Shown here in pieces: positions 10,701 to 22,198 of a stretch of DNA of 64,000 nucleotides. A program made the position numbers and the translations under genes. The stretch is from assembly GCA_012931725.1 (NCBI GenBank), contig CM022946.1, forward strand, positions 114,687,977-114,751,976, given 5' to 3'. The first letter of the stretch is position 1. Each line of letters begins with the position of its first letter. The stretch is from Litsea cubeba. Lineage: Eukaryota > Streptophyta > Magnoliopsida > Laurales > Lauraceae. The notes under the pieces were generated by a model, which saw nothing but the letters and a program-made list of their open reading frames with translations, had not been told where the DNA came from and did not search any database.

Positions 10701-11349
10701 TCAATCAAATCCTCTCAATGTCAGGTCTTGCTTATCATCTGACGTGTAGCCCAATCTTGAGTGTTGATTATCTTTTGATGTGGGCCCTTGATTTTCTTTA
10801 GTGCTAATAATACTTACAAGATCGAAGAAGAAACATATAAATCATTTGGATAAAGTGATCCCATACCTTGAAACCGAATCATATTCGTGGTGACATCATA
10901 TTGGAAATCACAAAGAGATCTACCTAATATAATTGGTAATATGGGGAAACCCATTTGATGTTCAAAATCACATGTACACCTATTAAAGTTTTGCTATGTT
11001 GATAGACACACCAAATGTTGAAAGTAACATTGAGATGCATCTAATGTGAGTACCACAGTGAGCTTTTGAGAGAGAGAGAGAGAGAGTGTGTGTGTCACAG
11101 TGAGACCATCTCTAGTCTGATGCTGGTAATCTGTTTGTTTTTATCTTTTTTTCTAGAAAGAGACTTCCATTAAAAAAAGATTCTACAACAAAAGTGATAA
11201 TAGGGGAAGAAAGAGACTTCCATTAAAAACAAAAACTACAAAAAAGTGATAATGGGGAACAATATATAAAACAGATGCTGGTAATCATGATGAGACTCAA
11301 ATCTCTTGGTCATGGTGGGACCATTTAATATCATTATCATAAGATAATA
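10701..11349. other. Intergenic DNA with short repeats
   Basis: A (GA)n(GT)n microsatellite lies at about 11067-11096. A ~60-bp unit ('GAAAGAGACTTCCATTAAAAA...AAAAGTGATAATGGGG') is duplicated in tandem at about 11155-11265. No gene is seen. Confidence 0.6.
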
Positions 11350-11430
11350 CTAGCAAAATTCCGTGTTATGCACGGACTACGGAACCACCAAATACACAGA
11401 CTAATATAAATTATACTCGGATAATAGGGT
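11350..11430 (-). mobile_element. Second Helitron 3' end; 5' end not found
   Basis: On the minus strand this reads ...GTCCGTGCATAACACGG then AATTTTGCTAG, followed by T. It matches the 3' end of the Helitron at 3643 over about 65 bp. Satellite monomers of the same family occur at 14231-14813, so the copy may originally have reached about 14.8 kb, but no TCTATATTA-type 5' end was found there. The copy is probably truncated and was invaded by MITE-like repeats. Confidence 0.6.
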
Positions 11431-11520
11431 CATTGAGTTACATACCACAATTAAAAGGCTTTAAAACATCAATTATATAATTAAAGAAAAAAGGCGAAGC
11501 TTAATTTTTTTACCAACGAA

Positions 11521-11757
11521 TTTTATATGTGAGACAAATTGTATGTGGGTTTGTGGGACAAATAACAAGTTGACACTTGTCAAAAATTAGTTAGACCAAT
11601 TTTAACTATGGTTAGTTAGACTAATTTGTCCCACATATAAAATCTCAATGAATTTTATATGTGGGACAAATTGTATGTGGGTTTGTGGGACAAATAACAA
11701 GTTGACACTTGTCAAAACTAGTTAGACCAATTTTAACTATGGTTAATTAGACCAATT
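11521..11757. repeat. Pair of palindromic MITE-like units, left block
   Basis: The first unit (11521 to about 11643) begins TTTTATATGTGAGACAAATT and ends with the near-complement AATTTGTCCCACATATAAAA, giving a ~122-bp MITE with ~20-bp TIRs. A second unit follows directly and lacks its right end. The same sequences, inverted, lie at 13763-13984. Confidence 0.75.
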
Positions 11758-12017
11758 CCACCCCAAACAACCAACTTTCCATTAGTCGATTATGGAAAGA
11801 CCTTTTATTTACTGCAAATCCAATGGACGGGATGTGTGGGGCCCACCTGAACCGCATGGGGGTTTTATGCATGGACATGAATCCTTTGCATCATTAGGAA
11901 AGCCTATGTATCTTAGTGAAGAAAATTAGAAAGTTTAGTGTTTATGACTATGATGAGATTCCTAAGTCAATTAGGAAAACTAATTTGCACCAACCCAAAG
12001 TTTCTAATTTAATCAAA

Positions 12018-12092
12018 TCTATATAAGCATTCACAAAGCATTCCCACTCTCTCACAGAGTTGAGAGAGAAGAAGAAGAAGAAGAGAGGTAAG
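12018..12092 (+). promoter_or_regulatory. Possible captured promoter and first exon end (TATA box, 5' leader, splice donor)
   Basis: A TATA-box-like CTATATAAGC (12019-12028) is followed about 30-65 bp downstream by a pyrimidine/purine-rich leader with GAA repeats, then by AGAG|GTAAGT, an ideal plant splice donor (GT near 12089). No long coding frame is attached. This could be the 5' end of a gene captured by the surrounding mobile DNA, or chance. Confidence 0.25.
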
Positions 12093-13364
12093 TTTGGGTG
12101 ATCTAAGGACTTGGGGTTGAGGTGCGAAGCCTTCATCGCAGCCGTTCATCTCCACCAGATTTGCACAAACCAAAGTGAGTGGATAATCTACACATTATTT
12201 AAAGTACATGTTTTCTCATGAGGCGATTACTTTAAATTCCATGTGACCCTCAACCAAAAAGACTTAGTCTTAACGTTGCTCCACTAGATCAAATCCACCA
12301 TAACAAGGAGGCTTATCTTGGCTATGGGCCATGATGAGATCCTAGCTATCAATTGCACACCATGGGTCCTTTACCACATGGCCGTGGAGCCGGATTTCAC
12401 ATTGTTGGGGTTTGACCAAGCTTAATAGTTCATGAATTTGATGGATTTTCTTCTTCAAGCTGTTGTCTGTTGATTGATTAATTGTAGAAATAAATCTTAG
12501 TATTCCTAATTTAAATTCCAACTTTTGATATGGTTTATTGTCAATGTTTCGAAAGCACATTATGGTCAACCATGGGATCTTGTAGCAGTCCATGTCTTTT
12601 AGAACATGTTTGCGTAGATTAGTTTTGGTTTTGGTGGTTATATTTTATATCGTTTATGTTGGATTTCAATGTTTGTCTCGTAATTAAATTAAATGAGATA
12701 ATTTATGTTTTTCTAAATTAATTTATGGCTCCACCTTGTCAATGCTTGGAATCTTAGTTTCAAACCCAACTCTACTTATAAATTAGAAAGAATTGCTTAC
12801 CTAAAATAGGGATGACCTTTTTGTTTCATCCAGTTGTTATTTTCTCAAGCCTTTTTGCTCTTTCTACTTGTTTCTTTCTTTAGCAGGAGCAAAAAATGAT
12901 AGGGACATATTCTTAGTTGAATTTTCCATCCACCTATAATGTATTATTCTTTGGATATTTTAGTGTTGGGTATTTTTTTATTATTTTAATAACATATCAA
13001 AGATCTGCTATCTTTTTTTTTTTACTATTTTTTTAATAGTACACACATGAATGACTAAACATAGAGTTTTAGAACAAGGCATTGGATCATGTGATAGACT
13101 AGGCCAAAACTATAATGTAAAGGCCAAAGCATGGGTACACATCATTGTAGTGGGCCATCATGTCTTCATCTTTGAAGTTAATTTTCAATTTTCAATGACT
13201 ATAAAAAGTTGAATACATGGATCTTTGGGTGAGGTCCATCATCATCATCTATGGGCCATCACCCATTTGCTTGATCATGATAGGATGGCATGTTTTCATT
13301 TTTAATTTTTTTCTTCCCCTATGTTGGAATTCTATATCCAACCTAAATTCTGGGCCACTAGATG

Positions 13365-13680
13365 AATGATCCAAATATTCTTAACTTGTCTTCCTACTAG
13401 GGGTACTTATGGGTACCTTAAGTTATAATCAACAGATGATGAATTATTTGTAAAGTGTCATCAATTACAGTTTGAGTGGTTGGTAGTTGAGACCTTCCAT
13501 TTGTTTGATCTGAATCATGACGATCCAGATATTCTTAACTTGTCTTCCTACTAGGGGTACTTATGGGTACTCTAAGTTATAATCAACAAATGATGAATTA
13601 TTTGTAAAGCGTCATCAATTACAGTTTGAGTGGTTGGTGGTTGAGACCTTCCATTTGTTTGATCTGAATCATGACCATAA
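13365..13680. repeat. Tandem duplication of a ~157-bp unit
   Basis: Two nearly identical copies of a unit containing 'CTTCCTACTAGGGGTACTTATGGGTAC' and 'GAGACCTTCCATTTGTTTGATC' stand head to tail. No coding potential is apparent. Confidence 0.85.
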
Positions 13681-13762
13681 ACTCTCCCCATTAGGAAAAC
13701 CCAACAACCAGATACATGCAAATGGGTAAGAACAAAAGCCGAAAATGGATTAAGACAATGAA

Positions 13763-13984
13763 CTTTATATGTGGGACAAATTGGTCTAACTAACCATAGT
13801 TAAAACTGGTCTAACTAGTTTTGACAAGTGTCAACTTGTTATTTGTCCCACAAACCCACATACAATTTGTGGGACAAATTGGTCTAACTAACCATAGTTA
13901 AAATTGGTCTAACTAGTTTTGACAGGTGTCAACTTGTTATTTGTCCCACAAACCCACATACAATTTGTTTCACATATAAAATTT
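13763..13984. repeat. Palindromic MITE-like units, right block (inverted relative to 11521-11757)
   Basis: Two tandem copies of the unit seen at 11521-11757, here in opposite orientation ('GGTCTAACTAACCATAGTTAAAA...GTTATTTGTCCCACAAACCC'). Left and right blocks together form ~225-bp inverted repeats 2.0 kb apart. No clear target duplication was found outside them, so one composite element versus independent MITEs stays open. Confidence 0.7.
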
Positions 13985-14230
13985 ATTGATTTTCTACCTA
14001 CACCCTAATTGCAGTTGAAGTTTGTTTACTCTAGGCCCCGGTCCATATGTCAAAATATATATATTTTTTAAATTTTCTCGAGTGAAGCTTCTTTTTGAAG
14101 ATATATAGATCGATCAATAAAATGTGTTTTTCTTTCAAAGGAAAAATACATTAAATAAAGAATTTCAATCCAAAATTTTGGCTATTGATATGAATTATTA
14201 TGATTTGGCTGGATGATTTGCCTAGAACAA

Positions 14231-14813
14231 ATCTATTTAAGTGGGACCCAGATGAATGAGGTCCACCATCTCTATTCTAACCGTCCATAAAATCATATGA
14301 TGCGGGCTGGGACCCATGAATTGCTTGATAAAGATCAAAGGATCAAATGATCATAGACCTCAGAAATTGACCAAAACTATTTAAGTAGGACCCAGATCAA
14401 TTGAGCTTACCATCTCTATTCTAACCATCCATAAACTCATATGATGCGGGCTAGGACCCATGAATTGCTTGAGAAAGATCAAATAATCAAATGATCATAG
14501 ACCTCACAAATTGACCAAACCTATTTAAGTAACTAGGACCATGATGAATGGGATCCACCATCTCGATCTATTCTAACCGTTGATAAAACCATATGATGCG
14601 GGCTGGGACCCATAAATTGCTTGATAAATATCTAAGGATCAAATGATCATAGACCTCACAAATTGACCAAACCTATTTAAGTGGGACCTAGATGAATGTG
14701 GTCCACCATCTCTATTCTAATCGTCCATTAAACCATATGATGCAGGCTGAGACCCATAAATTGCTTGATAAAGATCAAAGAATCAAATAATCATAGACCT
14801 CACAAATTGACCT
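14231..14813. repeat. Second, short array of the Helitron satellite (about 4 monomers)
   Basis: Anchors 'GGGACCCATGAATTGCTTGATAAAG' and 'GGTCCACCATCTCTATTCTAACCGTCC' recur every 144-152 bp (near 14309, 14453, 14605 and 14749). The monomers belong to the same family as the 3808-6597 array. Confidence 0.9.
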
Positions 14814-15074
14814 TCAATAAAAATGATACTCCTCTAATTCACATTAAAAAAAAACATATATATATAACAAATTCAAAAATAGATCTACAGAAAGATTCTG
14901 ACAAAAGAAACAAAGATACATACAATGGGATGATGAGAAGCGTTTTATCAGAAACCTAATACCCTAACCCCTAGATTGAAACCTATAACCACATTATACA
15001 ATGCCAATTTTAGATATTCATGTAACCCAAACCCCTAAATTGAATTCCCCAATCTATATATTATCCGATGAAAG

Positions 15075-16645
15075 TAGAGATGTCAAGTGGGCCGGCACGG
15101 CCCGGCCCGGCACGGCCCGGCCCGCTAGTCAACTGGCCGTGGCACGGCACGGCCCGGTCAACGGCACGGCCCACTGGGCACGGCCCATGACGCGGGCCGT
15201 GCTGGGCCGAGCCGCGCAGGCCAGCTGGCCCGTTAGGCACGGCCCGCCAGGCCCGCCAGCCTAGTGGGCCAGCCCCTGTGGCCCGCCAGGATCGGCCCGC
15301 CAGGCCCGCCTGGCACGGCCCGCTAGGCACGGCCCGCCTGGCCCGCCAAAAAAAATTATTTTTTTATATAGTTTTTTAAATTTATAAAAATCTAATTCCC
15401 ATCCAACTAACAACCCTAGGCATTTTCTAATTAAAAAAAACACTTACATAACTTGGTAAGGTAGGACTTTAGTGTAAATTAGTCACACTAATAAAGAGGG
15501 GCAATGTGTTTTTGGGGAGAAGTAATAAGGGGAATGTTTTGGTGTGACACACTTACCTTTACTAAATTTGCCCCGGCCCCTTGCCTTCAATAATTTTATT
15601 TTCTTCAGAGATATTTGAGAATCTCAAATGAAATTCCCTACCTGCATTCATCTATATTCAAGAACCCCTGAGCATTTGAGAAGTTGAGATTCTTTATAGG
15701 TTGGAAAGCTCAGGATTAAACACAAGAATATGTTCATAATTCAGTCATTTATGTTCAATATAATCTCGTCACATGTACCTATAACTCCACTCTCGATCAC
15801 ATCACATGAAGCCATATATTTACATTGATATGAACACTAGGAAAAAGAAGTAAAAAATATGTAACCATGATAAAGATAATGAGAATTATTGACTAAGACT
15901 AAAAACCCATAACTAAAAAATAAAGAAATTGATGCAAATCTAAATAAAATGAAGTCCAAGGTTGTGGTTTCATGGTGGGTCATTTGGAAGACTTGAGATG
16001 ATTATTGATAAAAGTAGAAATATTTAACCGCGCTAAGTTCTTGTTTAAAGTATGATAATTCAGCCAAAAAATAGAAATTGAGTTTGCCATCTCAATTGAA
16101 ATATCCTTAACCATGGCATTTCAATTTGGCTGAAAAATGAGTAGAAAAAAGGACATGATATGTTTTTTTTTTTTTATATTTTAGGTTGTTTGAATGAAAG
16201 AGTAAAAAGTTGGATAAAAAAGGTGTTAGCTTCTCATCATCATCTAAAGTGGTTAAGTTCTCATCCTAATGTAACTAATAGTTTAATATTCATGGTTAGG
16301 TTCACATCCTCATCTAACTAGTTTTAATATTGTTTGAACACATATTACTATACAAAAGTAAGGTAGTCTAGTGGTTGTGTTTATTTTTCACAACCATTAG
16401 GTTGTGAGATCGAGTTCACCCAAACACATTTATTTTTAAAAATCTATACAAATTACGCAGGTCGGGCCAACCCAACCCGCCTATAACTCTATTAGAAAAA
16501 AAAAAAAAAAGAGGCACGCCTGGCCCGGCACGGCCCGCTCCAGCCCGCCCCACTGTGGGCCGTGCCAGTGGGCCGTGCCGTCCCGGCCCGTTAGCTGGGG
16601 CGGGCCAAGATTTTAGGTGCCGGCGCGGCCCGTTTGACATGCCTA
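15075..16645. mobile_element. Non-autonomous hAT (Ac-like) transposon, 1571 bp
   Basis: The left end is TAGAGATGTCAAGTGGGCC and the right end, reversed, TAGGCATGTCAAACGGGCC, matching the YAGRGATG-type TIR of Ac-like hAT elements. An exact 8-bp target duplication GATGAAAG flanks it (15067-15074 and 16646-16653), the length expected for hAT. Both subterminal regions (about 15090-15350 and 16505-16635) are dense arrays of GGCCCG/GGCACGGCCCG motifs, presumably transposase-binding repeats as known for hAT subterminal regions. The interior is AT-rich without a transposase frame. Confidence 0.9.
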
Positions 16646-16879
16646 GATGAAAGAATGCAAAATCCCTCCACTATCAAAGTTTCGTGCGGTCGAATAATAA
16701 ACTTCCTCCCTTACATATCCAATCTAGATAATTATTAATCAAACACACAAAAAGAAATTGAAATAATAAATGTCCATTAAAATTACAGCAAACAAACTTA
16801 ATAATCACATGATATATCCTTTCAATTATTCCACTTTATATGCCTACCACATTTAAGAAGACAGTCCAATATGACTTAA

Positions 16880-17515
16880 TAATATCCACATAGAAACCTT
16901 AAATACCTTAGATGGAATGAGCATATGTTAATTATCTACCAGGTATATGGTTGTCCCCATCGATAAGTCCCACCCAAGCCTCAATTTCACATACAAAATA
17001 TAGAAAAAAAAAAAAAGTGTTCCACGCCTGAATATAACTTGGTGTAAAATCACCAAACCAATAAATATACCTTAAATAACTTAGATAGAATGATCATATG
17101 TTAATTACCTACCAGGTACAGGGTTGTCCCCATCTATAAGTCCCACCTAGGCCTTAATTTCACATACAGAACATAGAAAAAAAAAAGTGTTCCACGCCTG
17201 AATATACCTTGGTGTAAAATATGGTGGGTCCCACTGGTCTGATAAAAAATACCAGTGGATTTGATTCATCACCAGACCAATAAATATATCTTAAATAACT
17301 TAGATGGAATGATCATATGTTAATTACCTACCAGGTACAGGGCTGTCCCCATCTATAAATCCCACCTAGGACTCAATTTCACATACAGAACATAGAAAAA
17401 AAAAACGTGTTCCACGACTGAAAATACCTTGGTGTGAAATCCGGTGGGTTCCACTGGTCTAATCTAAAATACCAATGGATCTGATTCATCACCAGACCAC
17501 TCCTAGGGGCCCACT
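16880..17515. repeat. Tandem repeat, three units of ~172-220 bp
   Basis: The anchor 'CTTAGAT(G/A)GAATGA(G/T)CATATGTTAATTA(T/C)CTACCAGGTA' occurs near 16911, 17083 and 17302, followed each time by 'GTTGTCCCCAT..ATAAGTCCCACC' and 'GTGTTCCACG'. The later units have an extra ~57-bp block around 'GTGGGTCCCACTGGTCTGAT'. Confidence 0.85.
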
Positions 17516-17962
17516 GATCCAAACAGTGGCTTGTATCAACCTTCACTTCACTCACACCTGGAAATATATGAGGAGAGTGAACAGTGGGTCCCACTGGTCC
17601 AAATCTCATATGCCACCATCCATGAGGTCGCCCAAGGATCCCACATCAGTTTAGATCGGAAGTGGAAATTGAGATTTTTTTTTAGGAAGTTTCATTGTTC
17701 AGTTATTTTAGAGAGAGGAGATTGGAGATAGAGGAGATTTAGGAGATGAGAGAGAGAGGGGAGTGGAGGGTGGATGGACATTATGACAGCTGGCCTGATG
17801 TATGTTAGGTAGTGAGGATTGGAACTTTGGAGGCCTGTGGTTCAACAAAGGGAAAAAACATTCCAATAAAGATATAAATTGGAACAATTTCATTTCCAGT
17901 CGCGATGAGACCCATCCGAGATTGGAAACCACATTAAGCCCTATTTAGTATTGAAATCACAT
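17516..17962. other. Intergenic DNA, purine-rich segment, no gene seen
   Basis: A GA-rich stretch occupies about 17708-17770. No protein similarity and no element ends were recognised. Confidence 0.5.
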
Positions 17963-20900
17963 GTTTTTTTTATCCGAAATGAAACTCATATAAAAATAAA
18001 GAAAAGATCAAAACAAAGAAACCAAAAGAACGAGAAAAGGTACAAAAGCCTTATACCAAACCTCATTCAAGAAGAAAAAAACATACAAAGAAGCAACATT
18101 AAAAGAATCAAACACCAACAAAAGAACCATCCCTATCTGCTCCTTGTTTAGCTAGCAAAACCGTAGTGGTATTAGTTGACCGGACAACATGCTTGAAGAC
18201 CACCCACATCGAAGAAGACAAAACTCTAATCTCATTGAGGATGTAAAAAAATTCCCAAGGAGCCCTACCTTTCTATAAAACCCAAAGAAACTGCATTAGA
18301 TGAATCACTTTTCACAATCAAGTTATCACCAAACGATCCGGAATAAAATCTCAAAGCCTCTAGAATGTCAAGCACCTCCGCCTCATTAGAATCTTTAATT
18401 CCAATCGGCTTGGAGAAATAAATCAAAACTTCACCTTTGAAATTGCGAAGCACTCCTCTAATACCACCCGGACCCGGCTTGCCTCTAGATGCCCCATCTA
18501 CATTAAACTTGAGGACCCATCCAAAGGTGGGCACCATCTAGTAAGATTGATGGATTTAGAAGACCCACACGCCATACAAGCCTCCCAATTAATAAGAGTG
18601 TTGTCAATGTTAAGAAATTTGAACTCCTTACTCTCCATAGCTCATTTTTCGATTTTTATCAAAACTCCCCCCAAGATATCTTGCAAAGAAGAAACCGAAT
18701 CACAAAAAACCGTCTCATTCCTTCCAAGTGGACCAAAGAATAGCAAATGGAATGAGTCTCCAAAGCAATAACCCACGCCCCCTAAAAGGAGCCAAACACC
18801 AAGTATAAAAAAGATCACCCAAAGAACCTGGAAAGCACCATAATATGCCACATTTATACAAGAAATACTTCGAAAGAAAAGAAACAACCTCACAGTGAAT
18901 AAAACGAACAGACACACCAGACCCAATAATGAAACCCACACCGTTATTAAAGACCTTCCCCATGACATTAGACTCATCCCCGAGACAAGAAATGACACCC
19001 CAACAACCCGACCTCCTATACCTAGGGACAAATTTAGGAACCCAATCCCACTCATCCTCACCATATTTAAAAACAATGATCCTCCTCCAAAGAGAATCTT
19101 TTTCCCCCCCAAAACGCCACCACCACTTAGCTAGTAAGGCCCAATTTTTATGCACTAGGCTCCCAAAACGCAGACCACCAAGGGATTTAGGCTTGTCACA
19201 TCCTTCCATTTCATAAGTGAAGCTTTGATGAGTTTACAAAAGTTACACTTTTATAGCATTATTTTATAAGTTCTCAAAGAGAAAAGAACTCAAAATACTG
19301 TTTTTAGCATAAAAATCATAATTTTTCTCCCCATCATGCTTTCCTCATATTTTTCCATTATAGGTGGCCAATTTGTATGCATTTATATTAATTCTAATAG
19401 TTTCCATACAAAATATGTTCGATAATACTGTAAATTATGTTAATTTCTTTTTGTAGGTGTTAACAGAAGATTAAACTTGAGGTTCAAGAGTTAAAGAGAG
19501 TAAGGATAAGTTTGGAAGGCAATTGGATAAAGAAATGACAAAGTTAGGCTAATAATAAGAAGAAAAATAAAAGACATGGGTTGGTATTGTGGCAATAACT
19601 TTTTACTCGAGTGTTCGATTGAGGTGATTTCAGAAACATTGGAAAGCTTGCTCAAAGATCTAGAAATCATATTCTCCTCTTTACTTAAGATATTCATGTA
19701 ATTGAGAGCAATTGTAAATAGAAAGTGAGGAAAGCTTTATAATAATTAAAGATTTAGAATGAAAATGAAAGATTTGTCTTCTCTAGTGGGTGGCTAATCC
19801 CTTTGATTGGATCCTCTAGATGAAGCTAAGTTGATGCTATTCATTTTGCTTATGTTCTTTATATTAATTCCCTTGTTTATGTGCTCAATATGTTAGAGTA
19901 GATTTGTCTTCATTGAATTGTACAACCTTCCATGCTTATTTCCTATCTTAGCATTCTTTTTTTACTATCTATGCTTAGGTTTGATAAATCATGCTTAGGA
20001 TTTAGTACCATTTGATGGTTTATGCTTACTTTTGATAGATAGCCATTAGAAATCTTTTCTTTTATGAAGGGAAGAACGTCTTGGCTATTAGATTGTTAAT
20101 TTTCATCTTAGAGCTTTAAAATTATATTTTCTAAATCTAAGCATTGATTTGTCATCAGATTTGAGTGTTTGTCTAGGAAAAGAGAAGATCAGCATTAGTG
20201 TTGGATTAGTGTTACTTAGTGGATTCTAGATGGTTCAATCTATCAATTAGTATTGATTGTTGCTTATATTACTTATTTTAGTTTGATTCTATTCATATTC
20301 ACACACACTTATTCACTCGTTTTAATTCTCACACTCCATTTTTATATTCATACCCTCAATTCCACCTTTGACTTTACACTACTTAAGCACATTTTTTTTA
20401 TCTCCATCCACTCATTTTCTATCTTACTCACTTGCTCTTCTTATTAGCTAGTTTCCACAGATGCTTTTATTTTATTTTATCTTGATCTTTCACTTGCTCT
20501 TTTCACACACTTATCCACTTGATCTATCTAATATTGCTCCATTGTTCTTGTATTAATCTTGTTATTTTGCATTTGTTATTAACTTTGTTACTAACTTGTT
20601 ACTAACCTTGTTCTTAGTTTGTTAATGATTTTGGTTCTCACTTGTGTTCTTCTATTTTTACTAACATCTCTTTGTTATCTAGTTTTTTGCTTTCTTTTAG
20701 TTTGCATTTTTTTTATTTCCCTTGTTATTATCTTGTTTCTTGTTTCCGTTGTCTTTGTTATCTCCATTTGCATTTGTTAGCTATATTTGAGTTGATACTC
20801 CTTTTCAATGGTCATTGTTATTTTTCTGGTAACGATTCTCATAGCAACGATATTAGGACTTCCATAGTCTATATTACTTGAGACAACTATATATTTGCGG

Positions 20901-22198
20901 GATTCGCATCAAGCTTCTTTTTATCTCCTTGTCCCTCCCATTAAAAATCTCTTCTAATCCGGTTTAATTTTTCAACCATTGAAATAGGCATTTTAAATAA
21001 AGACATATAGTAAATTGGAAAACTGAACAAAGTCGCTTTGATCAGAGTAATCCTGCCCCCTAAAGAAAGGTACCGCATTTTCCACATGGATAATTTATTT
21101 TCAAACTTATCAACAACTGGCTTCCATAAATCGATCCTTTGACCTTGGGTTCACCCCAATTGGAAGCCCAAGATGCTTAATAGGAAGCTTTTCATATCTG
21201 CAATGTAACCTTTCGACAATCAAATGAACTTTCTCCTCGAGGCAACCCACACCCACTAAACTACTTTTCAATAGATTAATCTTTAGACCAGACACAATTT
21301 CAAAACATCTCAGAGTTCTTTTCAAAGTAATGATCTCCTCCCATTTTGTTGAGCTAAACAAAATGGTATCATCAGCAAACTAAAGATGAGTAACAACTCA
21401 ACTCCTCTCTTGGATTCAAACCCTTCAATAATCCCCAGGTTCTTGGCTCTAATAAGAAGCACACTCAAAGGTTCTACCACCAAAGTGAACAAGAAAGGGG
21501 AAAGAGGATCACCTTGTCTTAGACCCTTAGAAGCTTTAAAACGGCAAGTCGGAGATCCATTTACCAAAACAAATAAAGATGCATGCATAGGAAATATAAT
21601 CACAGACCTAACCTCTCCACTTGTCGCCAAACCCAAATCTCACAAGCATGTAATCCACAAAGTTCCAATCTACATGATCATAGGCCTTTTTTAGATCAAT
21701 CTTGAAGATAGCACCCTCCTAACCTGAGCGTTTTCTAAAATCTATTAGTTCATTGGCTATGAGAATGCCATCAAGGATTTGCTTGCCTTGAACAAATGCC
21801 CCTTGAAAAGGGCTAATAATGTCAAGAATTACAGTTTTCAACCTATTAGCCAAAATTTTTGTCAATAATTTGTAAATGTATCCCACCAAGCTGATTGGCC
21901 TAAAATCCTTCAACTTCACTGGATTAGAGATTTTTGGAATAAGAGTAATAAAGGTGAAATTAGATTCCTTATTCAATTTTCTTCTCTCATGAAATTCTTT
22001 GAGCATATCACAAAAATCATCCCGTAAAAAATCCCAACCAGCTTTAATGAAAGAAAAAACGAAACCATCTGGGCCTGAAGCCTTAGCACCAGTACAATCC
22101 GCCAAAGCCTTGGATATTTCTTCTTGTTCAAACTCCCTCTCTAACCAATCCTTATGATCTGACTGGATGGAAGGAAAAGAAACCCCATTCAAAGACAT
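17963..22198 (-). pseudogene. L1-type LINE ORF2 pseudogene, interrupted by a solo LTR
   Basis: Read on the minus strand: the RT N-terminal part (22198-21719; GAKASGPDGF, LIPKISNP, LKDFRPISLVG), the motif A region (about 21650-21715; KKAYDHVDW), the GLRQGDPLSPFLF block (about 21550), the FADD catalytic motif (about 21380, in a shifted frame), a thumb/connection region (SSTKWEEI..., 21361-21000), a zinc-finger RT-associated region (KPKSLGGLRFGSLVHKNWALL, 19200-18700) and RNase H (FNVDGASRGKPGPGG at about 18520 down to about 18148). Several frameshifts and stops break it, for example near 21375, 19215 and 18267. The 3' end shows an A8 tail at 17963-17970. It is 5'-truncated near 22198, as is common for LINEs. 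Confidence 0.85.
19226..20911. mobile_element. Solo LTR (1686 bp) inside the LINE
   Basis: The LTR has TGATGAGTTTAC...GATTCGCATCA ends (TG...CA) and an exact 5-bp duplication AGCTT (19221-19225 and 20912-20916). Removing it rejoins the LINE frame around its K-rich 'KKL' segment. There are no internal domains; a T-rich tract covers about 20250-20780. The sequence style suggests Ty3/gypsy, but the family was not identified. Confidence 0.85.

Noticed and set aside
15001..15443. Gly/Pro/Ala/Arg-rich frames in the GC-rich hAT ends
   Set aside because: Low-complexity translation of GGCCCG repeats, open on both strands.
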